A DNA stretch of 64,000 bases from RGIG4079 sp045646905 (GCA_045646905.1 JAZRLP010000017.1:1-64000), one strand, 5' to 3'; shown: positions 1 to 8,454, counted from the first letter of the stretch. Numbers and translations are program-made. The notes: generated by a model not told the origin, from the sequence alone.

Positions 1-91
1 TGATTGCTTCTTTACTTTTGCCAGACGAATAATATTCATTGACTATTGCAATTTTTTCTTCGTCCGTGTAACGGTTTACTGTTTTATTCAT
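1..91 (-). CDS. Transposase-like HTH protein, 5' end only (runs off the window)
   Basis: Only the first 30 codons are visible; the gene continues beyond base 1. The translation begins MNKTVNRYTDEEKIAIVNEY and goes on with a serine/glycine turn and KSKEAI. A charged start, then 'Y-[ST]-x-E-E-K-x-x-I-V-x-E-Y' and a helix-turn-helix, is the usual opening of small insertion-sequence orfA proteins of the IS3 type and their relatives. The start is the only ATG here, and the upstream sequence is noncoding repeat. I infer an insertion-sequence end or a solitary HTH gene. The terminal inverted repeat and catalytic part lie outside the window, so whether the element is intact cannot be judged. Confidence 0.55.
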   Translation of the reverse strand, partial: MNKTVNRYTDEEKIAIVNEYYSSGKSKEAI

Positions 92-515
92 AATCCTAAA
101 TTTTGTTTAATTTCCAGTAAACCTATATTAGGACTAGACAGCAGGGCCACAGCTGCCCACCTTCCCAAGGGGGGCTGTCGCTCCGCGACTGAGGGGATAA
201 AACACACAGGAATAAAGAAAAATATGTACTTTTGTTCTTATGTCTAAACAAATTTCTGCGCCTTTCCGCGCGTTAGCCTTATGTTCATTCTGTCATTCTG
301 TCCAAAAAAAAGACACCCGCAGGGCCACAGCTGCCCACCTTTCCAAGGGGGGCTGTCGCTCCGCGACTGAGGGGATTAAAATAAAAAATCTGTCTTAAAA
401 TTTCTGCGTCTTTCTGCGGTTTCGGCGTGAGAATAACTTTCAATTTTCAACTATCTTGCGTCTTTCTGCGGTCTCAGCGTGAAAAATAATTCCCCCCTTG
501 TACATTATCGCACAC
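92..515. repeat. Intergenic repeat mosaic, locus A
   Basis: This noncoding stretch is built from modules that recur elsewhere in the window. On the reverse strand it reads as 'CACGCTGAGACCGCAGAAAG' type units, a 'GACAGAATGACAGAATG' unit, a unit running AGACATAAGAACAAAAGTAC, and two copies of a GC-rich hairpin-forming unit. Related units occur at 55899-56245 and 62445-62650. No open frame with coding character is present. It separates the transposase-like fragment from the terminase pair. Its function is unknown; it resembles the dispersed intergenic repeats common in Bacteroidota genomes. Confidence 0.7.
141..376. repeat. Pair of ~57-bp GC-rich direct repeats
   Basis: Bases 141-197 and 319-376 are nearly identical. 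Each begins GCAGGGCCACAGCTGCCCAC, continues through a run of Gs, and contains the self-complementary stretch GTCGCTCCGCGAC before ending GAGGGGAT. The main difference is one base in the CTTCCC/TTTCC region. The copies are about 178 bases apart and in the same orientation. The inner palindromes CAGCTG and GTCGC/GCGAC suggest a foldable repeat unit. Confidence 0.85.
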
Positions 516-542
516 TTTGGCTCATTTCAGTGTGTAACTTTG
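516..542 (+). promoter_or_regulatory. Promoter for the orphan phage-type pair
   Basis: TAACTTTG at 535-542 matches the Bacteroidota -7 box TAnnTTTG. A TTTG at 516-519 could be the -33 box, although the 15-base gap is shorter than usual. It lies 42 bases before the ATG at 585, and downstream of the longer in-frame start at 498, so it argues for the shorter protein. Confidence 0.5.
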
Positions 543-584
543 CACTCACAATCATTTTTAAAGCCTTTATTTCAACACACACTT

Positions 585-2984
585 ATGAGCAAACCCAATT
601 CACAATCAAGACCCTCTACCACTCACATCATCGCATCAACTACCCGTTGCGACGAAAGCACATCGTGCCACAATCTTATGAAATCGCAAAGAGGCGATTA
701 TCTCTCACCTGCACCACTACCCATTGAGATTGTGGAAGGAAACTTCACGCCATTCCACCATTTCATGCATCACGATGGTCACACTACGATTTTCCTCTTG
801 GCAGGCAACACACTTGCCATTGTAACCTACGACGGCAATGACCTCTCTGCTCCATTCGAGATTGCCCACCTTCCATTCACTCCTTATTGTGGAGTAAATG
901 TAGGCAACACGGTGTATCTTATGACCGACAGTGGACCATATCGCGTTGACTACAACGAACACATTAATCAATGGGTTGATATGGGATTGATGCCACAATT
1001 CCCTGCCGTGAAAATCATAGCCATCACACCCACACAATTCTCGGTTATCACCCCATCATTCACACTATCAGGTAATTATTCCCATTGGCAAGGCTCTCTT
1101 AATAATGCCGACCAACGATTGCTCACCACAACACTCCTCAATGCCTATTCTTCATTGCAAAATGATGCCTCAACTGCTGGATTTTTTATACAGCCTGTGA
1201 TGGCTCGTTATCATTTGCTCGATAAAAATGACAATGTGCTATTCTCATCTTCGCCAGTGTTGGTGTCGGCTCCTTCGGGATTTCAATGTGTTAATCAGTT
1301 ATCTCTGTTTTCCAACGATTTTACCTCGGTCAATAGCACAACAATCACAGCGATAGGTTTTCAAATAGGCATTGAGACACAAGTATTAGTTAATTCTCCT
1401 TGGGCCGAGGTGGTAGCAAATGTAGTCGTCGAAACAACACACATTCTCGATCCCATTAATCACAAAGCATTAGCACAATGTCGTCTTGTTGCCACTTCAA
1501 CATCATTGGGAGAGATAAAAGCATTTATGCCGGGAGCTTCAACCACAATGGTTGCTACAACTGCGCCACAAGAGAATTTAATAAAAAATGCCATTGCTAC
1601 ATTTTGTTCGATTGCTTCTCCTTTGATTAAATTGCCCCAGCCATTTATTAATGGTATCAAAGTGACAGCGATTACTCCTCCCTCGCATTTTGATGTGGCT
1701 ATTAACGAGTCTCCATCGTTATTCACGGCTCGCACCTCGGCACAAAGTGGTGATGTGGTGCTATGGGGCAATATAGGCCACTTACGACCACTTGCACCAT
1801 CTATAGGGGATATCATTGCATCGGTAAATGGTAGTAGTGGATTTTGGCGCGCATTTGTGAGTGTGAAATTTCATAATAGTGACGATATTGTAGTGTGGAA
1901 TGGCGAGGGCGAAAGCAATTGCCCATCGACTTTGTCGCCAGTTTTGGCATATCCTCATAGTGATGCATGTGAAATGACTATTGCAATATCGTGTGGTGGC
2001 TCAATAGAGCGCCAATCATTCCCGCTCACACCTCTTGCCGGCAGTAATTATGCTATTTATCTTCATCCTTCGCTTGCGCCTTTTGCTATTATTGACGAGG
2101 TGCAATCATTTATCATTCCCACACAACACACAACACTTGCGATTGATTGGGGTAAAATTGCAGTATCACATGCGTCACATCCGTTATTGCTCACCTCCTC
2201 GCAACAGATAGGCGAGGGGGAGATAAAGGTCATTACGCCAGCCGTGAGGTCATCTTCATCGTGGGATTTTGCTCGCACCCACCTATATCTCTTTACTTCT
2301 GCTGGCATTTTTGCCACATCGGTCAATGCGGCGCGCTCAAAAATCTCGGCACACATTATCGACTCTCGCAGTGTTGCCGATGCTCACTCGGTCGCGTTTG
2401 CCAACAATGCTGTCTATGCCATTGCTTCGGGCGACCTCTTGAGCATGTCGGGGGCAAAGGCTTCTATGTTAATTGCCAATTGTGGTTTTACTTCATTGGC
2501 TTGGCACAATGTCACACACTCACTACTATGCGCTACCGATAGCAACCATATGGTGCTTTATGACCCTACTTGTAACTCAAAATCAACCTGCGATGCACCC
2601 ACTGGTGCACCTCTATATAACATGAGTGATGCGCCATTATTATATAATAACGAGTCGATATATGCTATGCGCCCTCGGTCATCGCTCATAAATATGAAGT
2701 GGAGTCACACCATAGTTATTGATAACCCTTGCCAGCGTATTTCGCTTGCATCGTTCCTCTTGTCGGCATCAAAGTTTGAAGGGACAATCGCAATAAGATG
2801 TCACAGTGGGGCAGGCGATGAAAATTCCTATCCTATCACATCCATGAACATCAACGGAGCAATTAACGCTCCCATTGCGATGCGCATGATTGCGCCACCA
2901 CGCCCATTCCTGTCCATTACAATCGATGGCAAAGCCTCGGCCGACTTTGTGTTTCACTCCGTGAAATTGATATTTAACCAATAA
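585..2984 (+). CDS. Large beta-rich protein of unknown function, partner of terminase
   Basis: I do not recognise this 799-residue protein. It has no signal peptide or membrane segment. It is rich in Ser, Thr, Ala and short hydrophobic strands, and the C-terminal half repeats a strand pattern of the kind 'hLLhTSSQ', 'HLYLFTSAGIFATS', 'NNAVYAIASGDLL', 'SLLCATDSNHMVLYD', which looks like beta-propeller blades. Phage tail-nozzle proteins (T7 gp12, P22 gp10 type) have such folds, and the neighbour 33 bases downstream is a terminase, so a virion-related origin is possible but unproved. The ATG at 585 was chosen because a TAnnTTTG promoter lies between it and an upstream in-frame start at 498. Codon use looks like that of neighbouring host genes. 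Confidence 0.6.
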   Translation: MSKPNSQSRPSTTHIIASTTRCDESTSCHNLMKSQRGDYLSPAPLPIEIVEGNFTPFHHFMHHDGHTTIFLLAGNTLAIVTYDGNDLSAPFEIAHLPFTPYCGVNVGNTVYLMTDSGPYRVDYNEHINQWVDMGLMPQFPAVKIIAITPTQFSVITPSFTLSGNYSHWQGSLNNADQRLLTTTLLNAYSSLQNDASTAGFFIQPVMARYHLLDKNDNVLFSSSPVLVSAPSGFQCVNQLSLFSNDFTSVNSTTITAIGFQIGIETQVLVNSPWAEVVANVVVETTHILDPINHKALAQCRLVATSTSLGEIKAFMPGASTTMVATTAPQENLIKNAIATFCSIASPLIKLPQPFINGIKVTAITPPSHFDVAINESPSLFTARTSAQSGDVVLWGNIGHLRPLAPSIGDIIASVNGSSGFWRAFVSVKFHNSDDIVVWNGEGESNCPSTLSPVLAYPHSDACEMTIAISCGGSIERQSFPLTPLAGSNYAIYLHPSLAPFAIIDEVQSFIIPTQHTTLAIDWGKIAVSHASHPLLLTSSQQIGEGEIKVITPAVRSSSSWDFARTHLYLFTSAGIFATSVNAARSKISAHIIDSRSVADAHSVAFANNAVYAIASGDLLSMSGAKASMLIANCGFTSLAWHNVTHSLLCATDSNHMVLYDPTCNSKSTCDAPTGAPLYNMSDAPLLYNNESIYAMRPRSSLINMKWSHTIVIDNPCQRISLASFLLSASKFEGTIAIRCHSGAGDENSYPITSMNINGAINAPIAMRMIAPPRPFLSITIDGKASADFVFHSVKLIFNQ

Positions 2985-3017
2985 GCCCAATAATAAACCA
3001 TATCTTAACGACTAAAT

Positions 3018-4898
3018 ATGAATTATACCGATATTCTTGAAGAAAATCGTCGTCGCAATGAAGCGCTCATCACCCCCTATGATCCTATAAAAGGGATAGG
3101 GTGTATAGGAAGTCGCACTCGAGTTGATGCATCGCACTTGGGCTTTGGTGCCGAGGTGTGGCTCCCCGATGCGATGCTTGCCGATGCTAAATATCCCGTT
3201 GTTTCGGCCAATGCCGATAGTTGGGTCAAACTGCGTTGTCACCACGACTTTGAATTTTGGTGTGCTATGTGTGTGAAAATCAAAGACAAACTATCGGGAC
3301 AAGATATTCCATTTGTTCTCAATGCTCCACAGCGTCGAGTGGCAGCGCTTTTTGAGCAGCAACGCACCGCATCAAAGCCCATTCGTGCCATCATGCTGAA
3401 AGCACGCCAATGGGGAGGAAGTACCCTCACGCAGATGTATATGGCTTGGATACAGTCGGTCCATTGTCACAACTGGCACTCACTCATTTGCGCTCATGTA
3501 AAGGACACGGCAGCATCAATACGCGGCATGTACTCTAAAATGCTATCATCCTACCCCGAACAGTATTGGGAGGGAGATGTAGCACCTAAATTTTCACCTT
3601 TTGAACGCTCAACCAATATTCGCGAGATTGCTGGCCGAGGGTGTCGTGTCACTGTGGGATCGGCCGAAAATCAAGAAGCTGTGCGAGGAAGCGATTTTGC
3701 TATGGCGCACCTTTCTGAAACGGCTTTTTGGAGCGATAGCACTACTCGTTCGCCCGACCGCTTCATTCGCGCTGTGTGTGGCTCTATTGCGCTTGTCCCG
3801 TATTCGCTCATAGTGATGGAGAGCACTGCCAATGGTGTGGGCAACTATTTTCACAACGAATGGATTAGGGCCAAAGAGGGGAAAAGTGACAAAACTCCAA
3901 TATTTGTGCCATGGAATGAGATTGAAATTTATCGCATGCCAGTAGGCAACACGCAAGAACTATGGGAGTCTATGGACGAGTATGAACGAGGGTTGTGGGA
4001 TAATGGCCTTACTCTCGAAATGATTAATTGGTATCATCACAAGCGTGCCGAGTATCCCTCTCATGCTATGATGAAAGCCGAATATCCGTCAACCGACATA
4101 GAAGCGTTTACATGCACAGGTCGCAATCTATTCTCAGCCGAGGCTATTGAGAAGTTGCGACTCGAGTGTAAAGAGCCTAAATGGGTGGGCGAACTTGTGG
4201 GCGATGCCGTTGTGGGGGAGGACTCGTTGCGCAACATTCGTTTTTCGCCCGATTCTAATGGTAAATTGTGGGTATGGGAAAAACCTGTTGAAGGGGCTAA
4301 TTCATCGCGATATGTGGTTGCGGTGGATATAGGTGGCCGCTCACATGCAAGCGACTATTCGGTAATTGCTGTGATTGATCGAGGCAAGAATCGCCCCGAG
4401 GTAGTGGCTCAATGGCGTGGACACATCGACCACGATATTCTCACATGGAAAAGCGCTCAAATAGCTCGGTGGTATGCTCATGCTCTACTGGTTATTGAAA
4501 GTAATACACTCGAAACATCGTGTGATATTGACAATTCTCTTTACACACTATCGCAACTCAACGGTGTGTACCACAATCTTTATCGCCGTCAACGCTTGGG
4601 ACAAGTGGGCGACTCGCTTGAGCATCGCATAGGCTTTCACACTAATCGAGCCACCAAATCGCTTATTATCACTCACCTCATTGCTATGGTGCGCGACAAA
4701 GGTTATGTAGAGCGATGCAACGATGCTTGCAACGAACTATCAACCTATGAGCAACTACCCAACGGCTCTTTTGCGGCCAAAATAGGATATCACGACGATA
4801 TACTCATGACGCGTGCCATTGCTCTTTATGTAGCATCAACCACTCAAGTGGCTCCTCCTCAAGATTTCTCGGGACTTTTTTCGCATAAGAGTTGGTAA
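3018..4898 (+). CDS. Terminase large subunit (TerL), orphan
   Basis: This 626-residue protein has the layout of a DNA-packaging terminase, an ATPase that pumps phage DNA into a capsid and a nuclease that cuts it. Seen in sequence: a variant Walker A at about 128-136 (KARQWGGST, with glycine where the P-loop lysine usually sits and Lys/Arg just before); a Walker B-like AMAHLSETAFW with E234; a coupling motif ESTANG at 268-273; and an RNase H-type nuclease with D437 and D446 (VDIGGRSHASD), E494 (LLVIESNT) and D593/D594 (YHDDILM). All catalytic groups appear present, as in T4 gp17-like terminases. No portal, capsid, protease, small terminase or integrase gene lies nearby; only the unknown gene 33 bases upstream accompanies it. 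It may be a prophage relic or a domesticated gene. Confidence 0.85.
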   Translation: MNYTDILEENRRRNEALITPYDPIKGIGCIGSRTRVDASHLGFGAEVWLPDAMLADAKYPVVSANADSWVKLRCHHDFEFWCAMCVKIKDKLSGQDIPFVLNAPQRRVAALFEQQRTASKPIRAIMLKARQWGGSTLTQMYMAWIQSVHCHNWHSLICAHVKDTAASIRGMYSKMLSSYPEQYWEGDVAPKFSPFERSTNIREIAGRGCRVTVGSAENQEAVRGSDFAMAHLSETAFWSDSTTRSPDRFIRAVCGSIALVPYSLIVMESTANGVGNYFHNEWIRAKEGKSDKTPIFVPWNEIEIYRMPVGNTQELWESMDEYERGLWDNGLTLEMINWYHHKRAEYPSHAMMKAEYPSTDIEAFTCTGRNLFSAEAIEKLRLECKEPKWVGELVGDAVVGEDSLRNIRFSPDSNGKLWVWEKPVEGANSSRYVVAVDIGGRSHASDYSVIAVIDRGKNRPEVVAQWRGHIDHDILTWKSAQIARWYAHALLVIESNTLETSCDIDNSLYTLSQLNGVYHNLYRRQRLGQVGDSLEHRIGFHTNRATKSLIITHLIAMVRDKGYVERCNDACNELSTYEQLPNGSFAAKIGYHDDILMTRAIALYVASTTQVAPPQDFSGLFSHKSW

Positions 4899-4973
4899 CG
4901 CCTAAAACTATGATTGAGATTGCTAAAGATATGACTAATTATGTACTCACTTTTAGGTTTCGTGTCGATTATG

Positions 4974-4981
4974 TATCTTTG
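4974..4981 (+). promoter_or_regulatory. -7 box of the HAD phosphatase gene
   Basis: TATCTTTG fits TAnnTTTG exactly and ends only 9 bases before the ATG at 4991. Transcription would then begin within a few bases of the start codon, giving a leaderless or nearly leaderless mRNA. No clear TTTG -33 box is visible. Confidence 0.5.
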
Positions 4982-4990
4982 TAGTTGATT

Positions 4991-5836
4991 ATGGCAAAGA
5001 CTCTTTACATTAGCGATATGGACGGCACATTGCTTGGTGCCGATAGCAAGTTGAGCAGCGCATCGGCTCGCATTCTTACCGATTTAACCCGTCGAGGTGC
5101 AAATATTACTATAGCCACGGCGCGCACACCGGCTACGGTAGAAATTATACTTGCTGATGTGGCAATGTCGATTCCGGCAATAGTGATGACAGGGGCGGCT
5201 ATGTGGTGTCGCGACACTAAACGCTATATAAATGTTAAGTATCTTGCCGAAGATACATATCGCCAACTTATGGCAAAGTGTGAAGAATATGGGGTGTATC
5301 CTTTTCGCTATGCATTGCCACTTGGCGAGTCGATGCAAGTGTATCACAATGGACCTATGGCGCAATGTGAACGAGAGTTTGTTGATGGTCGATTAAACTT
5401 GGGATTGAAAAATTTTCATATCGATGATCCTCACGGACTGTTGCCTATGTTGCCCGGAGTGGTGTTTTTCTTTGCAATGGGTGAGCGTGAACGCATCTTT
5501 GCCTTGGCCGACGATTTGCGTGCATCAGTCAATTGCTCGGTGTCGTGTTATGTGGATATATTTGATTCAAATGTGGGGTTGCTTGAGTTGTTTGCTCCTG
5601 GAGTGTCAAAAGCCGCTGCAGTGAAGCAATTGGCTACAGAAGTAGGTGCCGATAGAGTGGTAGTGTTTGGCGATAATCTCAATGATATCCCCATGATGCA
5701 AGTGGCCGATGTGGCTGTAGCCGTCGAAAATGCCCTCCCCGAAGTAAAAGCCATAGCCCATAAAGTGATAGGCGCAAACACCACCGACGCCGTGCCCCAC
5801 TTCATCGAGAACGACTTTGAAAAGACTGTGATATGA
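4991..5836 (+). CDS. Cof-type HAD-superfamily phosphatase
   Basis: A 281-residue cytoplasmic hydrolase of the haloacid dehalogenase superfamily, Cof/YbjI-like (type IIB cap). Such enzymes dephosphorylate sugar phosphates, nucleotides or cofactors; the substrate cannot be told from sequence. Motif I is DMDGTLLG near the N-terminus with the nucleophilic aspartate. Motif II is the TARTPA region, motif III a lysine near SKAAAVKQL, and motif IV is VFGDNLNDIPMM. The length is normal for the family. A TTG codon two codons upstream is in frame, but the ATG at 4991 gives the natural MAKTLYISDMDG start. It stands alone and converges on the thiamine genes through a weak hairpin at 5845-5867. Confidence 0.88.
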   Translation: MAKTLYISDMDGTLLGADSKLSSASARILTDLTRRGANITIATARTPATVEIILADVAMSIPAIVMTGAAMWCRDTKRYINVKYLAEDTYRQLMAKCEEYGVYPFRYALPLGESMQVYHNGPMAQCEREFVDGRLNLGLKNFHIDDPHGLLPMLPGVVFFFAMGERERIFALADDLRASVNCSVSCYVDIFDSNVGLLELFAPGVSKAAAVKQLATEVGADRVVVFGDNLNDIPMMQVADVAVAVENALPEVKAIAHKVIGANTTDAVPHFIENDFEKTVI

Positions 5837-5844
5837 TTTTATAA

Positions 5845-5867
5845 TTATCATCGCCCACCGACGATAA
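5845..5867. terminator. Weak hairpin between convergent genes
   Basis: TTATCATCG (5845-5853) pairs with CGACGATAA (5859-5867) with one mismatch across a 5-base loop. It sits between the ends of the HAD gene and thiN and could end transcription in either direction. The stem is A+T-rich and no clean T run follows, so support is modest. Confidence 0.4.
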
Positions 5868-5870
5868 ACT

Positions 5871-6494
5871 TTAGTAATTGATGAATACTATATATTCGCC
5901 TTGGCAGGTGATGGAGAATTGGTCGGCTGTGGTTTTGTTGAGAGTGCCTTGCCACCACGATGAGAAGTCGCGAATGGGGTAGGCAAGTCCTTCGCCAGTC
6001 ATTCCCTCGGTTCCGAACCCGAAAATTGACACGGCACTGCCTTTGGGAGAACTGAATGTTTGGTTGCCATTGCATGCTACCATCATGCCATAGTCGGTGT
6101 AGATTCTCACATTAAGTCCCTTGCGAAGGTATTCGATGAGCAAACTGATATTGCCGAGTGTGTGATCTTCGCGACGGCCTGTAGCTGCCACGATTGCAAT
6201 ATCACGATACCCCTTGCTTGCGAGATATTCAACGGCCTTGGTTTGGTCGTTGGTTTCTTGGTCGGGATTGATGCGAATAATGTCGGCATACCGTGATTTT
6301 GCTTCTTCGCTTAATGAGTCGCCATCGCCCACGATGCGCCAAGGTGTGAGGCCGTGAGAGATATACTCATCGGCAGCACCATCGCAACACACCACTCTGA
6401 GAGCAGCGTGAAGCATTGCCAAAGGTTTTTCGTGAGTAGGATAGTCGCCTCCTCCCACAACCACGGCATCGGGTGTAAATTCGTAACTTATCAT
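5871..6494 (-). CDS. thiN: Thiamine pyrophosphokinase
   Basis: A 207-residue thiamine diphosphokinase that transfers pyrophosphate from ATP to thiamine, making the active cofactor. Recognisable family motifs are VVGGGD at the N-terminus, CCDGAADEY, VGDGDSL, NDQTKAVEYL and the ATGRREDHTLGN block that binds ATP/Mg. The start was placed at the ATG whose first base is 6494 because it overlaps the stop codon of the upstream transporter as ATGA; the earlier in-frame ATG would place eight extra residues inside the previous gene. The pair therefore looks translationally coupled: the transporter brings thiamine in and this enzyme traps it. No TPP riboswitch pattern is visible upstream. Confidence 0.92.
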   Translation of the reverse strand: MISYEFTPDAVVVGGGDYPTHEKPLAMLHAALRVVCCDGAADEYISHGLTPWRIVGDGDSLSEEAKSRYADIIRINPDQETNDQTKAVEYLASKGYRDIAIVAATGRREDHTLGNISLLIEYLRKGLNVRIYTDYGMMVACNGNQTFSSPKGSAVSIFGFGTEGMTGEGLAYPIRDFSSWWQGTLNKTTADQFSITCQGEYIVFINY

Positions 6495-7069
6495 TGTGCA
6501 ATCATCAATTCTTTCCATTTCTTATATCCAAAGTAAGCGATTACGGCATAGAGAGCATACAGCCCGGCTGTGAAATATAAATCTTTATAGATATATACCC
6601 CGGCACTCACAACATCAACAACGAGCCACACCCACCATTGCTCGATATATTTGCGAGCCATCAACCACATTGCTACGATGCTCAATGAGGTTGTAACACT
6701 ATCCCACCAAGGCACATTGCTATCGGTAAATGAGATGAGTATAAATGCGATGGCAAAAGTGAGAAGAGTGCAAACGATGCTTAATGGCACGATTAATCGG
6801 CGTGGCGTGTGAGCGATTTTTAGCGTTTCTGTTGCGATTTCTTTTGTTTTGCGACTAATTGCCCATTTCCAACAAATAAAGCCGTAAACCGATGCTAAAA
6901 CATAGTATATCTGTATCCCCATGTCGGCATACAATCCGGCATCAAAAAAAATGAATGTATAGACAACAGGCATCACCACACTTGCTACCCACAAGTAGAT
7001 GCTTGCGTGATACTCGAGCCATAGGTAAACGAGCCCTATAATCGTGCCTATTATTTCTAAATAATCCAT
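6491..7069 (-). CDS. pnuT: PnuC-family transporter, probably thiamine (PnuT)
   Basis: A 192-residue inner-membrane protein with about seven hydrophobic segments and the PnuC-family features: aromatic-rich helices, the turn ASVYGFICWKWA, and a C-terminal NAVDVVS-like segment here written VVDVVSAGVYIYKDLY. PnuC homologues carry nicotinamide riboside, but members next to thiN in Bacteroidetes are thiamine transporters (PnuT), which work by facilitated diffusion plus phosphorylation. The 4-base overlap with thiN supports thiamine. The ATG at 7069 was chosen because the alternative TTG at 7093 lies inside the promoter's -7 box. The outer-membrane thiamine receptor seen in some Bacteroides operons is absent here. 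Confidence 0.8.
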   Translation of the reverse strand: MDYLEIIGTIIGLVYLWLEYHASIYLWVASVVMPVVYTFIFFDAGLYADMGIQIYYVLASVYGFICWKWAISRKTKEIATETLKIAHTPRRLIVPLSIVCTLLTFAIAFILISFTDSNVPWWDSVTTSLSIVAMWLMARKYIEQWWVWLVVDVVSAGVYIYKDLYFTAGLYALYAVIAYFGYKKWKELMIAQ

Positions 7070-7090
7070 ACCAATGTAAAAAATCAACAA

Positions 7091-7098
7091 CAAAGGTA
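7091..7098 (-). promoter_or_regulatory. -7 box of pnuT-thiN
   Basis: Read on the minus strand, TACCTTTG matches TAnnTTTG and lies about 22 bases before the pnuT ATG. The resulting leader is too short for a TPP riboswitch, which needs roughly 90-100 bases. It is arranged back to back with the promoter of the sensor kinase gene. Confidence 0.5.
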
Positions 7099-7118
7099 GT
7101 AAATTACTTACTTTTATC

Positions 7119-7126
7119 TAAATTTG
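7119..7126 (+). promoter_or_regulatory. -7 box of the sensor kinase gene
   Basis: TAAATTTG fits TAnnTTTG and lies 39 bases before the ATG at 7166. It is divergent from the pnuT promoter, with only 20 bases between the two boxes, so the two transcripts share a control region. Confidence 0.45.
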
Positions 7127-7165
7127 CACTTATAATAATCATCAATACTGCTCGTTTTAATATTA

Positions 7166-8350
7166 ATGGCAAATATTTACGACATACGCCGATATGGTAA
7201 AATCGCATTTCTTGTGGTCGCAGTGATTGTTGTGGCTATATTTTTGTATTTCTTCAACAATCTTGTCAAAGACCTCGCGCAACAAGAGCGTGAGCGCATG
7301 GAGATATGGGCCGACGCCACAAAAGAGATGATTACCCAGCAGTCGGGCACCGATGTGGATTTCCTATTCAGCATCATCAATCGCAATCACACAATCCCTG
7401 TGTTGCTCACCGACGATGCAGGGAATATCCTATCCCATAGTAACTTTTCGTTGCCCGAACCTATTGACTCGCTCAACCCTATGTATCTCTCGGCGGCAAA
7501 CGAGGCATATCTCAACGAAAAACTTGATGACTTGCGCAACTCGTCAAATGTGATTAACATCGAAATAGGAGAGGGGAGCAATCAGTATCTCTATTATGAA
7601 GACTCAACCCTTTTGAAGCAGTTGAGTTACTATCCTTATATACAATTGCTTGTGATGTTGGCATTTATTGCAGTTGTATATTTTGCTGTGACATCGACCA
7701 AGACTGCCGAACAAAATAAAGTGTGGGTAGGGCTATCGAAAGAAACAGCACACCAACTTGGCACACCCATCTCATCGCTCATGGCATGGATGGAACTCAT
7801 GGAAAGCCTCGGCGTAGATGCCGAAACAGTGGCCGAGATGAACAAAGATGTGCAACGATTGAGCACCATCGCATCGCGATTCTCAAAGATTGGCTCAAAA
7901 CCCCAAATGGAAGATGAAAACCTCAATGAGGTAGTGACACGCGCATCGTCATACATGGCATCGCGCATCTCATCGCGCATAAAATTGAGCATAAACACTT
8001 GTGAGGGGACAATACCCGTCAAAGCATCGGCACCACTATTTGAGTGGGTGATGGAAAACCTCATAAAGAACGCCGTTGACGCAATGGAAGGATCGGGAGC
8101 GATAACCATCACCACTGGCACCGACAAAGGAGTGGGGTATATCGAAGTAGCCGACACTGGCAAAGGCCTTTCGCGCAAAAACTTCAAAACCATCTTCAAC
8201 CCTGGTTACACCACCAAGAAACGAGGTTGGGGTCTTGGCCTTACCCTTGCCAAACGCATCATAGAGCAATACCACTCTGGTAAAATTTATGTGCTTACCT
8301 CCGAGCCCGGCATCGGCACCACCTTCCGCATCGAAGTGCCACTAAAATAG
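7166..8350 (+). CDS. Membrane sensor histidine kinase (orphan)
   Basis: A 394-residue two-component sensor kinase. It has a transmembrane helix at about 12-32, a periplasmic domain of about 125 residues and a second helix at 158-177. The dimerisation/phosphoacceptor helix has H196 in SKETAHQLGTPISSL. The ATPase domain shows the N box (NLIKNAVDAM), the G1 box (VADTGKGL) and the G2 box (RGWGLGL). The motif 'AHQLGTP' rather than 'SHELRTP' is typical of a Bacteroidota HisKA subgroup. No response regulator is adjacent, so the partner must be elsewhere. The periplasmic domain shows no motif I recognise. A strong hairpin terminator follows at 8455-8484. Confidence 0.92.
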   Translation: MANIYDIRRYGKIAFLVVAVIVVAIFLYFFNNLVKDLAQQERERMEIWADATKEMITQQSGTDVDFLFSIINRNHTIPVLLTDDAGNILSHSNFSLPEPIDSLNPMYLSAANEAYLNEKLDDLRNSSNVINIEIGEGSNQYLYYEDSTLLKQLSYYPYIQLLVMLAFIAVVYFAVTSTKTAEQNKVWVGLSKETAHQLGTPISSLMAWMELMESLGVDAETVAEMNKDVQRLSTIASRFSKIGSKPQMEDENLNEVVTRASSYMASRISSRIKLSINTCEGTIPVKASAPLFEWVMENLIKNAVDAMEGSGAITITTGTDKGVGYIEVADTGKGLSRKNFKTIFNPGYTTKKRGWGLGLTLAKRIIEQYHSGKIYVLTSEPGIGTTFRIEVPLK

Positions 8351-8454
8351 TGCATAATGAGGAGCGAGGAATGAGAATATCTTCCATCCAGAAAGTGCTG
8401 AAACTCTCAGATTTATTTCATACAAATTGGACTTTTAAAATTAAGAAAAAATAA

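Noticed and set aside
498..584. Longer N-terminus of the unknown partner protein, starting at 498
   Set aside because: The consensus -7 box at 535-542 lies inside this extension, so the start at 585 is preferred.
6060..6536. Plus-strand frames opposite thiN
   Set aside because: They are shadows of a well-recognised gene and contain no family motifs.
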